Assembly: GCF_001612665.1 (NCBI RefSeq)
Contig: NZ_BDAX01000016.1
Coordinates: 62,001 to 126,000 of the forward strand
DNA from: Nocardia alba NBRC 108234
GTDB lineage: Bacteria; Actinomycetota; Actinomycetes; Mycobacteriales; Mycobacteriaceae
Length of the DNA: 64,000 bases
Direction of reading: 5' to 3'
The position numbers and the translations under genes were made by a program. Positions 52,328 to 60,044 of this stretch are shown piece by piece; position 1 is the stretch's first letter; each line of letters begins with the position of its first letter. The notes beneath the pieces are model-generated. The model saw only the letters and a program-made list of their open reading frames with translations, had not been told where the DNA came from and ran no database searches.

Positions 52328-54565
52328 TCAGCGGGGCGCGTGCACCAGCGGGGCGAGGAAGCCGGTGAGCTGGTTCCTCGAGGGTTGGCCGAGACGGCGG
52401 CCGAGGTAGTCGGGGGCATCGGCGGCAGCCCGGCACTGGTCCTGGTCGGTGTTCGCCGGATTGTCGGAATAGCGTTCGCCGAGCATGGTGGCCTTGGCGA
52501 CCTCGCGGCCGGTGTGGAGTTCGTAGACGGCGATCTCGTAGGTAGCGCGGAAGAGATTGACCGTGCGCCCCACCGGCGCGCCAGGGGAGGGACCGTACTG
52601 ACACGTCTGGACCAGATCACGCAATTCCAACTGCTTCATGCAGGCGATCAGCTGCACTGTCGACGGGTCGTTCGGGTTCCACGCGGTCGAATCGTTCGGG
52701 TGGACCATGGCCGTGAGGTCGCCGGACAGATAGATCGGACGGGCGCCGTCGCGCTCATAGGGCGCGGCGTTCGCGAACGGCTTCTTGTCCTCGCCGCACA
52801 TCCGGTCGTAGTCCGACATCTCGAATCGGCTCGCCTGCACCGCTGTGATCGCGAAGAACCCGGCTCCGAACAGCGCGATGAACAGCAGCAACGCGACACC
52901 GGGTCCGACGCTCAGCCCCCGCCGGGGTGTACTGCGCTCCCGGACCGGCCGGTTGTGCCACCGCTCGAGCAGTGACGAACCGCTCCCGTGCCGCCACGAC
53001 CGCAGCCTTTCCGACACGCTCGGCCGCCGCGCCGGCTGGTCGTGTTCGACCCACTCGGACCAGTGTTCCGAGTGCCGCTGGGGCATTTCGGGTTCCGGGG
53101 AACGATAGGCGGGTGCGACAGCGGGGGTGTATGCCCGCGCGGGGTTACTGCCCGATCCGGTCCCACGGTCGGACCCGACAGCGGCGACCGCGGCCGCGGC
53201 GCCGACCACGGCCGCCGCACCCAGCGCGGGACCCGAACCGGCAGTCGGGGTTTCGTCGGCGGCAGGTACTCCCGTGGCGACATACTCGTTGCTGGAGGGG
53301 TCTTCGCGGTGTTCGATGCCATCGGTCGGCGGATCGCCGATCGTGCCCGATTCATTCCCCGCGGCGGATTTGCTCAGCGAGACAGTGTATTCGGACTTGC
53401 CATCCGAGGGTTCGGCTACTTCACCGCGCGCGGGTGCGTCCAGGTCGATCGTGTCATCGTCGAAAGGCTCAGCGCGTGTTCCGCTTTCACTGCCCGTAGC
53501 GTTGTCGTCTGTGGTCGCCGCACGCTCGACGGGGTGCGTGGGTGGTTCGTCTTCGGCACTGTGGGCCGATGAAGTCCCGACCGTCGCCGCTTCGGCGGGT
53601 GCCGCGCCGGACCTCGGCTCGTCGAGTGGCCCGGACGTGGTGGCCGAGACCGAGGCGTCGTCCGGTTCGTCGGCCCGAGCGCTGGTGAATGCCGCACTCG
53701 GAGAAGATGATTCCACTACCTCTTCGGCGGCGGCAGGTACGGGGGTTTCCTCGCGACGAGTCGGCGCAGCGCTGCGATGGGAGAGCCTGTCGATCGCCGC
53801 GAGAAACGCGGGGGTGGCTGCCCGGGCCGAACCGGTCGCCGCCGCAGGGGAGTTCGGGGCACCCGCTGTCTCCGGCCCGGAGCCGAGCTCCACCGCGGTC
53901 GGGGCGAGCGGCCGGGAAGTGGCCGCCGGGTCGAGAGCGGCCGGAAAGCCCTGCGCCGTCAGCTCATCGGGGGCGGGTAATAGATGGCCCAGGTTCAACG
54001 CGCCGAACACCCGGGTGACGTCATCGATGCTGAGCCGGACCGTGCGCCCGCTCTCGGCCTGGAAATAGTCGTGCAGGGCGCCGACGTCGTCGCGATCGAT
54101 CAGCACCGCACGGTATCCGTCGGCGATTCTGGATTCCTCGATGGTGATGTCGGCGCCGGGCTGGGCGACCAACGCGATCACCGCGTTCACCCAGCCGAAG
54201 ATCCCGGACTGCTGAAGCAGACTCTTGGCCGCGAAGACCTGTCGACGCACCTGCACGAACGGGTTCGGCACCCGAGCGGCGTGATAGAGCGCGGCCGGTT
54301 CGCCGTCGATGGTCCACGGCCCGTTCGGGGGAGTGGCGAGGGTGCCTTCCTGCCGGGCGGTGAATCCCTTCACCTCCACGATGGTCACGCTCTGCGGCGT
54401 GCACACCAACGCGTCGACTTCGACCGCTCCGCCGCGGCTCTCCGGCATATGGCAGCGGAACACGGCAACCCCGCCCGCCCGAAACGCCTGGTCACGCAGT
54501 GCCGTGCCGACGAGCTGTTCCGCGCCTTCGAGTTCGCTCTCGTCCGCGACAACGACGATCACCAC
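52328..54565 (-). CDS. NERD-domain protein with a membrane-anchored C-terminal part
   Basis: 745 residues. The N-terminal NERD (nuclease-related) domain (about 1-190) carries the PD-(D/E)xK-like residues Glu49, Asp51, Glu64 and Lys66 in AVEVDALV and IVEVKGF. About 300 residues of acidic, Ala/Pro/Ser/Thr-rich disordered sequence follow, then a positively charged region, one membrane helix (GPGVALLLFIALFGAGFF) and a C-terminal domain with CGEDKKP and CMKQLELRDLVQTC. NERD domains are linked to nucleic acid processing and defence; the membrane tether is unusual. GTG start. Confidence 0.82.
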   Translation of the reverse strand: MVIVVVADESELEGAEQLVGTALRDQAFRAGGVAVFRCHMPESRGGAVEVDALVCTPQSVTIVEVKGFTARQEGTLATPPNGPWTIDGEPAALYHAARVPNPFVQVRRQVFAAKSLLQQSGIFGWVNAVIALVAQPGADITIEESRIADGYRAVLIDRDDVGALHDYFQAESGRTVRLSIDDVTRVFGALNLGHLLPAPDELTAQGFPAALDPAATSRPLAPTAVELGSGPETAGAPNSPAAATGSARAATPAFLAAIDRLSHRSAAPTRREETPVPAAAEEVVESSSPSAAFTSARADEPDDASVSATTSGPLDEPRSGAAPAEAATVGTSSAHSAEDEPPTHPVERAATTDDNATGSESGTRAEPFDDDTIDLDAPARGEVAEPSDGKSEYTVSLSKSAAGNESGTIGDPPTDGIEHREDPSSNEYVATGVPAADETPTAGSGPALGAAAVVGAAAAVAAVGSDRGTGSGSNPARAYTPAVAPAYRSPEPEMPQRHSEHWSEWVEHDQPARRPSVSERLRSWRHGSGSSLLERWHNRPVRERSTPRRGLSVGPGVALLLFIALFGAGFFAITAVQASRFEMSDYDRMCGEDKKPFANAAPYERDGARPIYLSGDLTAMVHPNDSTAWNPNDPSTVQLIACMKQLELRDLVQTCQYGPSPGAPVGRTVNLFRATYEIAVYELHTGREVAKATMLGERYSDNPANTDQDQCRAAADAPDYLGRRLGQPSRNQLTGFLAPLVHAPR

Positions 54566-54676
54566 GACCCCCTGTGCACCTGACTGCGGACTTCCATCAG
54601 GATACGGCCTTTACCGGCCGTATCGAAACCGAATCCTGTTGCTGAGCAACGCCTTCGGCAATGTGAATTACCGATA

Positions 54677-55870
54677 TCACCAGGGTGGCCCCGGTTTTCG
54701 CCCCGCCGCCGATGCGTCGGGGACCGACCGAACCCATTCCACCGGCGGCTTCGTGACCTGACCCGCCACCAGTACCAGCCCGGTCGGCCGATCCACCGCG
54801 AGGAATCCGAAGGGTCGGTCGATGTCCACCGAGGTGATCGTCGACCATGTCTTTTGCGGGAGACCGCCGCCGGGGGCCATGGCGACGGCGGTGACGGCAG
54901 CCGCCTCGAAGCCCGCCGCGTCGAATCGCGCCATGACATTCTGGCCCGCGGCGTCCAGAACGAGCGGTTCGGCGGCGAGCCCGTCGAAGTGGGAACCTGG
55001 ATGGTCCATCGCGGTGGTCAACCCGAACAGTGGCGCGAGTCGCGTCAGGTCGTGCGCGTTGTCGATGTCGAAGGGCGGCAGCTTCAGGACGAACGCATCG
55101 CCACCGAAGGCCTCCAGTCGACTGACCGACAGGCAGGGTGCGGTGGTGCCGACCGGCAGGTCGGTTCGCGCGTCCGCGGTTCCGGCGAGCGCGGCGAGGC
55201 CGGTGGCGATGCCGTGGCGCGGGTCCGCTCCGACCAGCAGGTGCACATCGAGTTCCCCTGCGCCCCTGACGATCACCCGGGTGACATCGTCATCCAGCAC
55301 CGACACGCTGCGGTCGGGAGAGCTCGTGCGGTACAGGCCGGTTCCCCGATGTCCCTGCCACGGACCGGTTTCCGGTGCGTAGCGGATCTCGTCGAACGGT
55401 TTCGCCCAGCGAGTGCGGGTTTGCAAGGCGGTGGCCAGCGCGAGCACGGTATCGGCGGTGATCGGCACCGGGAACTTCGTGATCAACCCCCGGGTCTGCT
55501 CCTGCGCCCACGCGTCCAGCGCCGCTCGATCACCCAGCTCACCGACCGTTCCCGTCGGCATGCTGCGAACCCAGTCCGCGCGCAGGGTGAACCCCGCCCG
55601 AAACCACACCCCGATCGCGGTCGACACCTCGCGCGAAGTATCCAGCGATTTCAGCATATCCAGCCCCGCCGCATGCGCTTGCTCGGCCACCACCCCCACC
55701 ACCGCCGCGAGCTCATCCCGCGCCCGCCCCGACGCCGCCCCCGCCAATAGTGCGAGCAGCGGCCACAATCCGGCCCCGGATACCACCGCGTCGCCGTCCC
55801 CGAATGTCGCGCACCATCGCCCCGTCAGCGCATTCGACGCCCGCACGTGCGGCACAAGTGAACTCCCCAT
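54677..55870 (-). CDS. Serpin-family protein
   Basis: 397 residues, no signal peptide, so probably cytoplasmic. The C-terminal serpin hallmarks are clear: a hinge-like GFEAAAVTAVAM (320-331), then DRPFGFLAVDRPTGLVLVAGQV (351-372). Compared with inhibitory serpins, the P14 residue is Phe321 instead of Thr/Ser, and the P1/P1' area is Gly-rich (PGGG), so loop insertion and protease inhibition look unlikely. Serpins are uncommon in bacteria. The gene stands alone, upstream of the NERD gene on the same strand. Confidence 0.85.
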   Translation of the reverse strand: MGSSLVPHVRASNALTGRWCATFGDGDAVVSGAGLWPLLALLAGAASGRARDELAAVVGVVAEQAHAAGLDMLKSLDTSREVSTAIGVWFRAGFTLRADWVRSMPTGTVGELGDRAALDAWAQEQTRGLITKFPVPITADTVLALATALQTRTRWAKPFDEIRYAPETGPWQGHRGTGLYRTSSPDRSVSVLDDDVTRVIVRGAGELDVHLLVGADPRHGIATGLAALAGTADARTDLPVGTTAPCLSVSRLEAFGGDAFVLKLPPFDIDNAHDLTRLAPLFGLTTAMDHPGSHFDGLAAEPLVLDAAGQNVMARFDAAGFEAAAVTAVAMAPGGGLPQKTWSTITSVDIDRPFGFLAVDRPTGLVLVAGQVTKPPVEWVRSVPDASAAGRKPGPPW

Positions 55871-56062
55871 CCCCGGATCCTACGACCAGCCACCGACAGA
55901 CCACCACGCCACCGAATTCCGTCGGCTCCGCACGACTCCCGCCGGACGCGACCCCGGCGCGTGGGCGGCGACGCACTGCTCCGCATGATCAGTTCCCGAC
56001 TGTCGTGCTCGGAGCTGGTGTTACCCACAAGCCCGTGCGAATCACTCAGCAATGGAGGGTAT

Positions 56063-56079
56063 TTCGACAGGGTGTCGAA
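56063..56079. repeat. 17-base palindrome near the end of the AlkB-like gene
   Basis: ttcgaca-N3-tgtcgaa, 7-bp arms, 14 bases past the AlkB-like stop. Possible terminator or operator for the serpin gene 190 bases away. Confidence 0.35.
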
Positions 56080-56092
56080 CGAGAGGGTTGGA

Positions 56093-56716
56093 TCACCGGA
56101 CGCCACGTGGACGGAACTGGATGCTGATGCGGGGCCCGACAGGGCGTGCGGTCTTGGGGACCGCGTGTTCCCAAGCGCGCTGGCACGCCCCGCCCATCAC
56201 CAGAAGATCCCCGTGTCCGACGGTGAATCGTACGCTCGCGCCACCGCCGCGCGGTCGCAGCAGCAGCGAGCGTGGTGCGCCCACCGAGACGATCGCGACC
56301 ATCGTGTCGTGGGTGGCGCCGCGGCCGATCGTGTCGCCGTGCCAGGCGACACTGTCACGGCCGTCGCGATAGAAACACAGCCCGGCCGTCCGGAACGGTT
56401 CACCGAGTTCGGACGCGTAATGCGTGGTCAGCGCCGTCCGCGCGTCGACCAGAATGTGATCGGGCAGTGGATCGTTCTCCCCGAAGAACGAGACGAGCCG
56501 TGGCACGTCGACCACCCGGTCGTACATCGGTCTGCGCTCGGCGTGCCACGGCACGCGCTCGGCCAGTCGATCGAACAGCTGACTCGCACCGCTCAACCAG
56601 CCCGGCAGCACATCGACCCAGCTGGACGGGTCCAGCTGGGTGCGCCGGATCGCCTCGATCGAACCCAGGGCAATCGCGTCACCGTCGAACAGTGAACCTT
56701 GCAGGGGCAGCGACAT
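56093..56716 (-). CDS. AlkB-like 2-oxoglutarate/Fe(II) dioxygenase
   Basis: 207 residues with the DSBH fold. Iron ligands His126 and Asp128 (AWHGD) and His184 (AWEHAVPK), and the 2-oxoglutarate-binding arginines Arg196 and Arg202 (PRISIQFRPR). YRDGRDSV and LLLRPRGGG fit AlkB-type nucleic acid demethylases, which remove alkyl groups from DNA or RNA bases. A LexA-like box 22 bases upstream suggests damage-inducible expression. Confidence 0.93.
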   Translation of the reverse strand: MSLPLQGSLFDGDAIALGSIEAIRRTQLDPSSWVDVLPGWLSGASQLFDRLAERVPWHAERRPMYDRVVDVPRLVSFFGENDPLPDHILVDARTALTTHYASELGEPFRTAGLCFYRDGRDSVAWHGDTIGRGATHDTMVAIVSVGAPRSLLLRPRGGGASVRFTVGHGDLLVMGGACQRAWEHAVPKTARPVGPRISIQFRPRGVR

Positions 56717-56737
56717 GAGCGCCAGTGTACAGCGTGT

Positions 56738-56753
56738 TCGAATGTATGTTCGA
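56738..56753. promoter_or_regulatory. LexA/SOS-box-like site upstream of the AlkB-like gene
   Basis: TCGAATGTATGTTCGA matches the mycobacterial/actinobacterial SOS box TCGAAC-N4-GTTCGA at 11 of 12 positions. It lies 21 bases before the AlkB-like start on the minus strand. Confidence 0.6.
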
Positions 56754-56834
56754 TAGATGAACCGTGGCGCGGGGTGTCGCCGCCGAGGTCCGCCGAGTCG
56801 CTGCCGGTCGACAGGCAGCGATCGCGCGGCAGGC

Positions 56835-57506
56835 TCAGTCCTGCCAGCCGCTCGTATCGAGAACCGTGTCCCAGGTGAAGGGCACCAATTCCGGATGGCG
56901 CAGCCGGAGGATCTCGCCCGGCAACGAGCCCGGCGGAGCCTTGCGCGGATCGGCGACCGCCTGACGTTCGATGATGTCGGTGAGGGCCCGTGTGCCGCCG
57001 AGGCGCGGATAGGAGGTGTGGACCAGGTCCGCGAAACCTACGGGCAGATCGTCGGGGCCACCACCGACGTCGATGCCGATGCCGGTGACCGCGATCCAGA
57101 TGGCGGCGGGGCGGCGGCGCCGGTACACGGGTGAGTCGCTGAGACCGGTCGTGTGTGCGGCGATGGCATCCCAGAGGATGTCGACGCGTTCATCGTGGAT
57201 GCCCTGCGCTTCGAGGAACTCGGCCGCGAAATCCGCACCGTCGATCTCGAATCGCCGTGTGCCTTCGGCGCGTTCGGAGAGGCCGATATCGTGCAGCGCG
57301 CAGATGAGGTACATGAGCTCCTCGTCGTAGTCCGTACCGGGCCGCAGGCCGCGGGCCGCGGCATGGGCGCGCCCGAACAGGAATCCGCGAATGCTGTGAT
57401 GGCGCACCGTCGCTGCGAGTGCCTCGTTGATCAGTCTGTGAGTTTCGATCGCGAGTGGTGTGGCCGGTAGGGCGAGTGAGTCCATACCGAATGTGGTCTG
57501 TGACAT
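56835..57506 (-). CDS. HD-domain phosphohydrolase-like protein
   Basis: 223 residues from ATG 57506 (MSQTTFGMDS). The HD signature includes HHSIRGFLFG and LICALHDIGLSE, followed by DILWDAIAAHTTG supplying further metal-site residues. Related proteins act on cyclic nucleotides, nucleotides or other phosphates; no substrate is visible. Preceded by a CTTCAG-N5-CTGAAG palindrome that may be its operator. Confidence 0.8.
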   Translation of the reverse strand: MSQTTFGMDSLALPATPLAIETHRLINEALAATVRHHSIRGFLFGRAHAAARGLRPGTDYDEELMYLICALHDIGLSERAEGTRRFEIDGADFAAEFLEAQGIHDERVDILWDAIAAHTTGLSDSPVYRRRRPAAIWIAVTGIGIDVGGGPDDLPVGFADLVHTSYPRLGGTRALTDIIERQAVADPRKAPPGSLPGEILRLRHPELVPFTWDTVLDTSGWQD

Positions 57507-57553
57507 GAGGTTTGCTCCCATCGGTGCGCCCGGGTCGCGTGACGTCCACCAAC

Positions 57554-57570
57554 CTTCAGGCTGACTGAAG
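57554..57570. promoter_or_regulatory. Palindromic operator candidate upstream of the HD gene
   Basis: CTTCAG-N5-CTGAAG, with a further CTGAAG at 57593-57598, between the HD gene and the quinone reductase stop. A TetR-like operator is plausible. Confidence 0.45.
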
Positions 57571-57600
57571 CATACCCGGAGTTTCAATGGGGCTGAAGGT

Positions 57601-58566
57601 TTAAGGGGTCAGTAGAACGGTGCCGAATGCGAGCCGGTCCTCCAGCATTCGATGCGCCCGCGCGGCGTCGGCGAGCGGGAGAACCGAATCGATCACCGGT
57701 GTCAGCAGGCCCTGCGCAGCCGCCGTCAGTGCCGCCGACCGCTGCCCGGCGACTTCGCCCAGCCAGGCGGTGCCCGCGCAGCCGGTGAGCGTGAGCCCGC
57801 GCAGGATCAGGTCGGTGACGCTCAGCTGTGCGGGCGCGCCGTCGAGCCAGCCGTAGCTGAGGACGCGGCCGCGCAGTGGGGTGATCAGGTCGAGCAGCGG
57901 CGTCAGCGATTCGCTCCCGATGGAATCGAAGACGACGTCGACGGTGCTGTCGCCGAGGAGGCCGGCCAGCCGGTCGGCCCAGTCGGGTGCGGTGTGATCG
58001 AGCACCTCGTGCGCGCCGTTGTCGCGGGCGAGCCGGGCCTTCCGCTGCCCACCCGCGGTGCCGATGACGCGCGCGCCCGCGGCGGCGCACAGTTGGGTGA
58101 GGCAGGCGCCGACCCCGGTCGCGGCCGCCTCGATCAGGACGGTCTCGCCCGCGGTGACGGCCGCGGTCCGCGTCAGTGCCAGCGCCACCGACCCCGGCAT
58201 CTGGATCGCGGCGGCGTGCTCGACGGTCAGCTCGGCGGGGATCACTGTCACCGAATCGGCTTCGGCGACAACGAGTTCGGCATAGGCGCCGAAACCGTTG
58301 GTCGAGGCAACCACCCGTGCGCCGAGCAATGCCCGATCGACGCCAGCCCCGATATCGGTCACCGTGCCCGCCGCCTGGAATCCGAAGACCTCGGGCAGCG
58401 GCGCGGGAAAGGGGAACGCGCCTGCCCGAACCTTGGTCTCCGGGTAGAGCACCGGTACCGCCTCGGCTCGCAGGACGACCTGTCCGTCCGCCGGATGCGG
58501 GGCGCCGATCTCGCGTGGCACCAGCACGTCGGGTGCGCCGGTCTCGGTCATTACGATTGCCTGCAT
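57601..58566 (-). CDS. NADPH:quinone oxidoreductase (zinc-free MDR family)
   Basis: 321 residues from ATG 58566 (MQAIVMTETG). Quinone-reductase-type MDR protein with a GroES-like N-terminal domain (VFGFQAAGTVTDIGAGV) and a nucleotide-binding domain with ATGVGACLTQLCAAAGARVIGTA. No catalytic zinc cysteines. Divergent from the tetR gene with two 15-base operator copies between, so probably repressed by that regulator. Confidence 0.9.
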   Translation of the reverse strand: MQAIVMTETGAPDVLVPREIGAPHPADGQVVLRAEAVPVLYPETKVRAGAFPFPAPLPEVFGFQAAGTVTDIGAGVDRALLGARVVASTNGFGAYAELVVAEADSVTVIPAELTVEHAAAIQMPGSVALALTRTAAVTAGETVLIEAAATGVGACLTQLCAAAGARVIGTAGGQRKARLARDNGAHEVLDHTAPDWADRLAGLLGDSTVDVVFDSIGSESLTPLLDLITPLRGRVLSYGWLDGAPAQLSVTDLILRGLTLTGCAGTAWLGEVAGQRSAALTAAAQGLLTPVIDSVLPLADAARAHRMLEDRLAFGTVLLTP

Positions 58567-58580
58567 CAGAACTCCATAAG

Positions 58581-58595
58581 TTGACTGTTGGTCCA
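58581..58595. promoter_or_regulatory. TetR operator copy 1
   Basis: TTGACTGTTGGTCCA, an imperfect dyad (TTGACyG-N-yGGTCmA) 15-29 bases upstream of the quinone reductase start. Confidence 0.6.
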
Positions 58596-58611
58596 GATAT
58601 CTCGAACGATA

Positions 58612-58626
58612 TGGACCGTCGGTCAA
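58612..58626. promoter_or_regulatory. TetR operator copy 2
   Basis: TGGACCGTCGGTCAA, the reverse of operator 1 with a near-perfect internal dyad. Centres are 31 bases apart, about three helical turns. Confidence 0.65.
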
Positions 58627-58665
58627 CTTGTCAACGGATCGGCAGGTGCCGAGAAAGTGGGTGCG

Positions 58666-59241
58666 ATGACCGACGAACGTCGGACCGAACGCGCCGATGC
58701 CGCGCGCAACCGTCGAGCGATCCTCGATGCCACCGCCGCGCTGCTGGCCGAACACGGCGCGGCCGGGGTGACGATGGACCGGGTCGCCGCGGCGGCCGGC
58801 GTCGGAAAGGGCACCATCTTCCACCGGTTCGGCAGTCGCGCGGGACTGCTCTACGAGCTCGTCGCCGAGGGTGCCGTCGCCTTGATGGCGGCGGTCTCGG
58901 GTGGTCCGCCACCGCTGGGTCCTGGCGCGCCGGCGACCGACCGGCTACTGGCCTTCTTCGACGCGATGACGAGCATGGTCACCGACGACGTGGAACTGAT
59001 CGCGGCCTACCAGGCGATGCCGCCACATCCGCGCAGCGCCGAATTCCACGCGTACTGGGCACAGCACATCGGCGCGCTCCTGCGCGAGGTCCGGCCCGAT
59101 ATCGACGCCGATACCGTGGGCGCCCTGCTGTTGTCGACGGTCGGTGGGGAACTCGCGCAGCAGATGGCCAGAGCGGGCGAGGTCGACCGGTTGCGCTCGG
59201 CGATCGAGGAATTGGTTCGTTCGGTGCTGCGCGATCCCTGA
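58666..59241 (+). CDS. TetR-family regulator
   Basis: 191 residues from ATG 58666. The N-terminal helix-turn-helix GVTMDRVAAAAGVGKGTIFHRFGSR-type segment (near residues 27-52) is typical of TetR; the C-terminal ligand-binding part is all-helical. Divergent from the quinone reductase gene, with the twin operators in between, so it probably represses that gene and itself in response to an unknown ligand. Confidence 0.92.
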   Translation: MTDERRTERADAARNRRAILDATAALLAEHGAAGVTMDRVAAAAGVGKGTIFHRFGSRAGLLYELVAEGAVALMAAVSGGPPPLGPGAPATDRLLAFFDAMTSMVTDDVELIAAYQAMPPHPRSAEFHAYWAQHIGALLREVRPDIDADTVGALLLSTVGGELAQQMARAGEVDRLRSAIEELVRSVLRDP

Positions 59242-59284
59242 ACACCCGTGTTCTCAACGGTCGACAGCGGCTACGCTGCGACAG

Positions 59285-59920
59285 ATGGTTCCGCTGTCAC
59301 ACGCCGCGGCTTTCGCCGTCGCCTCGCTGATCATCATCGTGATTCCCGGCCCGAACGTGCTGTTCGCGATCGGCCGCGCGCTGACGCTGGGGCGTCGGTC
59401 CGCTGTCCTGTCGGTAGCGGGCGCCGTCGCCGGATCGTTCGTTCCGCTGGTCGCCGTATCGGTGGGCCTCGGTGCGGTCTTGATGGCCTCGGCGACCTTG
59501 TTTCTCATCGTGAAGGTCGTCGGCGCCGCGTACCTGATCTATTTGGGCATCGCGACCATCAGACAGCGGAAGGAACTGGCGGCGGCCTTGCGATCCGACG
59601 CCCCGGGTATCGGTGGAAGTCGGGTACTGCGACAGGGATTCATCGTCGGTGCCACCAACCCCAAGACGATTGTGTTCTTCGGCGCGGTCCTTCCGCAGTT
59701 CGCGGTACCGGCTGACGGCGCTCTGCCCGCGCAGATGCTGATCCTGGGCGCGATCTTCCTGACGATCCAAGCGCTGTCGGACGGTTGCTGGGCGTTGCTC
59801 GCGGCGACGGCGCGGTCGTGGTTCGTCCGATCTCCGCGTCGTCTCGAAACCGTCGGCAGCACCGGCGGGCTGATGATCATCGGAGTCGGGGCGGGGATGG
59901 CACTGACCGGAACCACCTGA
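59285..59920 (+). CDS. LysE/RhtB-family exporter
   Basis: 211 residues with about six membrane helices. The N-terminal IIIVIPGPNVLFAIGRAL and GAAYLIYLGIATIR are the family signatures of amino acid/metabolite exporters (LysE, RhtB). ATG start 43 bases after tetR, same strand. Confidence 0.9.
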   Translation: MVPLSHAAAFAVASLIIIVIPGPNVLFAIGRALTLGRRSAVLSVAGAVAGSFVPLVAVSVGLGAVLMASATLFLIVKVVGAAYLIYLGIATIRQRKELAAALRSDAPGIGGSRVLRQGFIVGATNPKTIVFFGAVLPQFAVPADGALPAQMLILGAIFLTIQALSDGCWALLAATARSWFVRSPRRLETVGSTGGLMIIGVGAGMALTGTT

Positions 59921-59966
59921 TGACGGCCGACCCATTCGTTGCCCCCTCTAACTTATAGCTCACCCC

Positions 59967-59986
59967 GGGGCTTGCGGCAAGACCCC
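59967..59986 (+). terminator. Weak hairpin after the LysE-family gene
   Basis: gggg-ctt / aag-a-cccc pairing with a small loop. Low-confidence terminator before the monooxygenase gene. Confidence 0.35.
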
Positions 59987-60044
59987 GGTGGTGCCGCAGA
60001 ATCGCTGGGCAATGCAGGGACCAGCCACATTCGGGAGTGACCAG

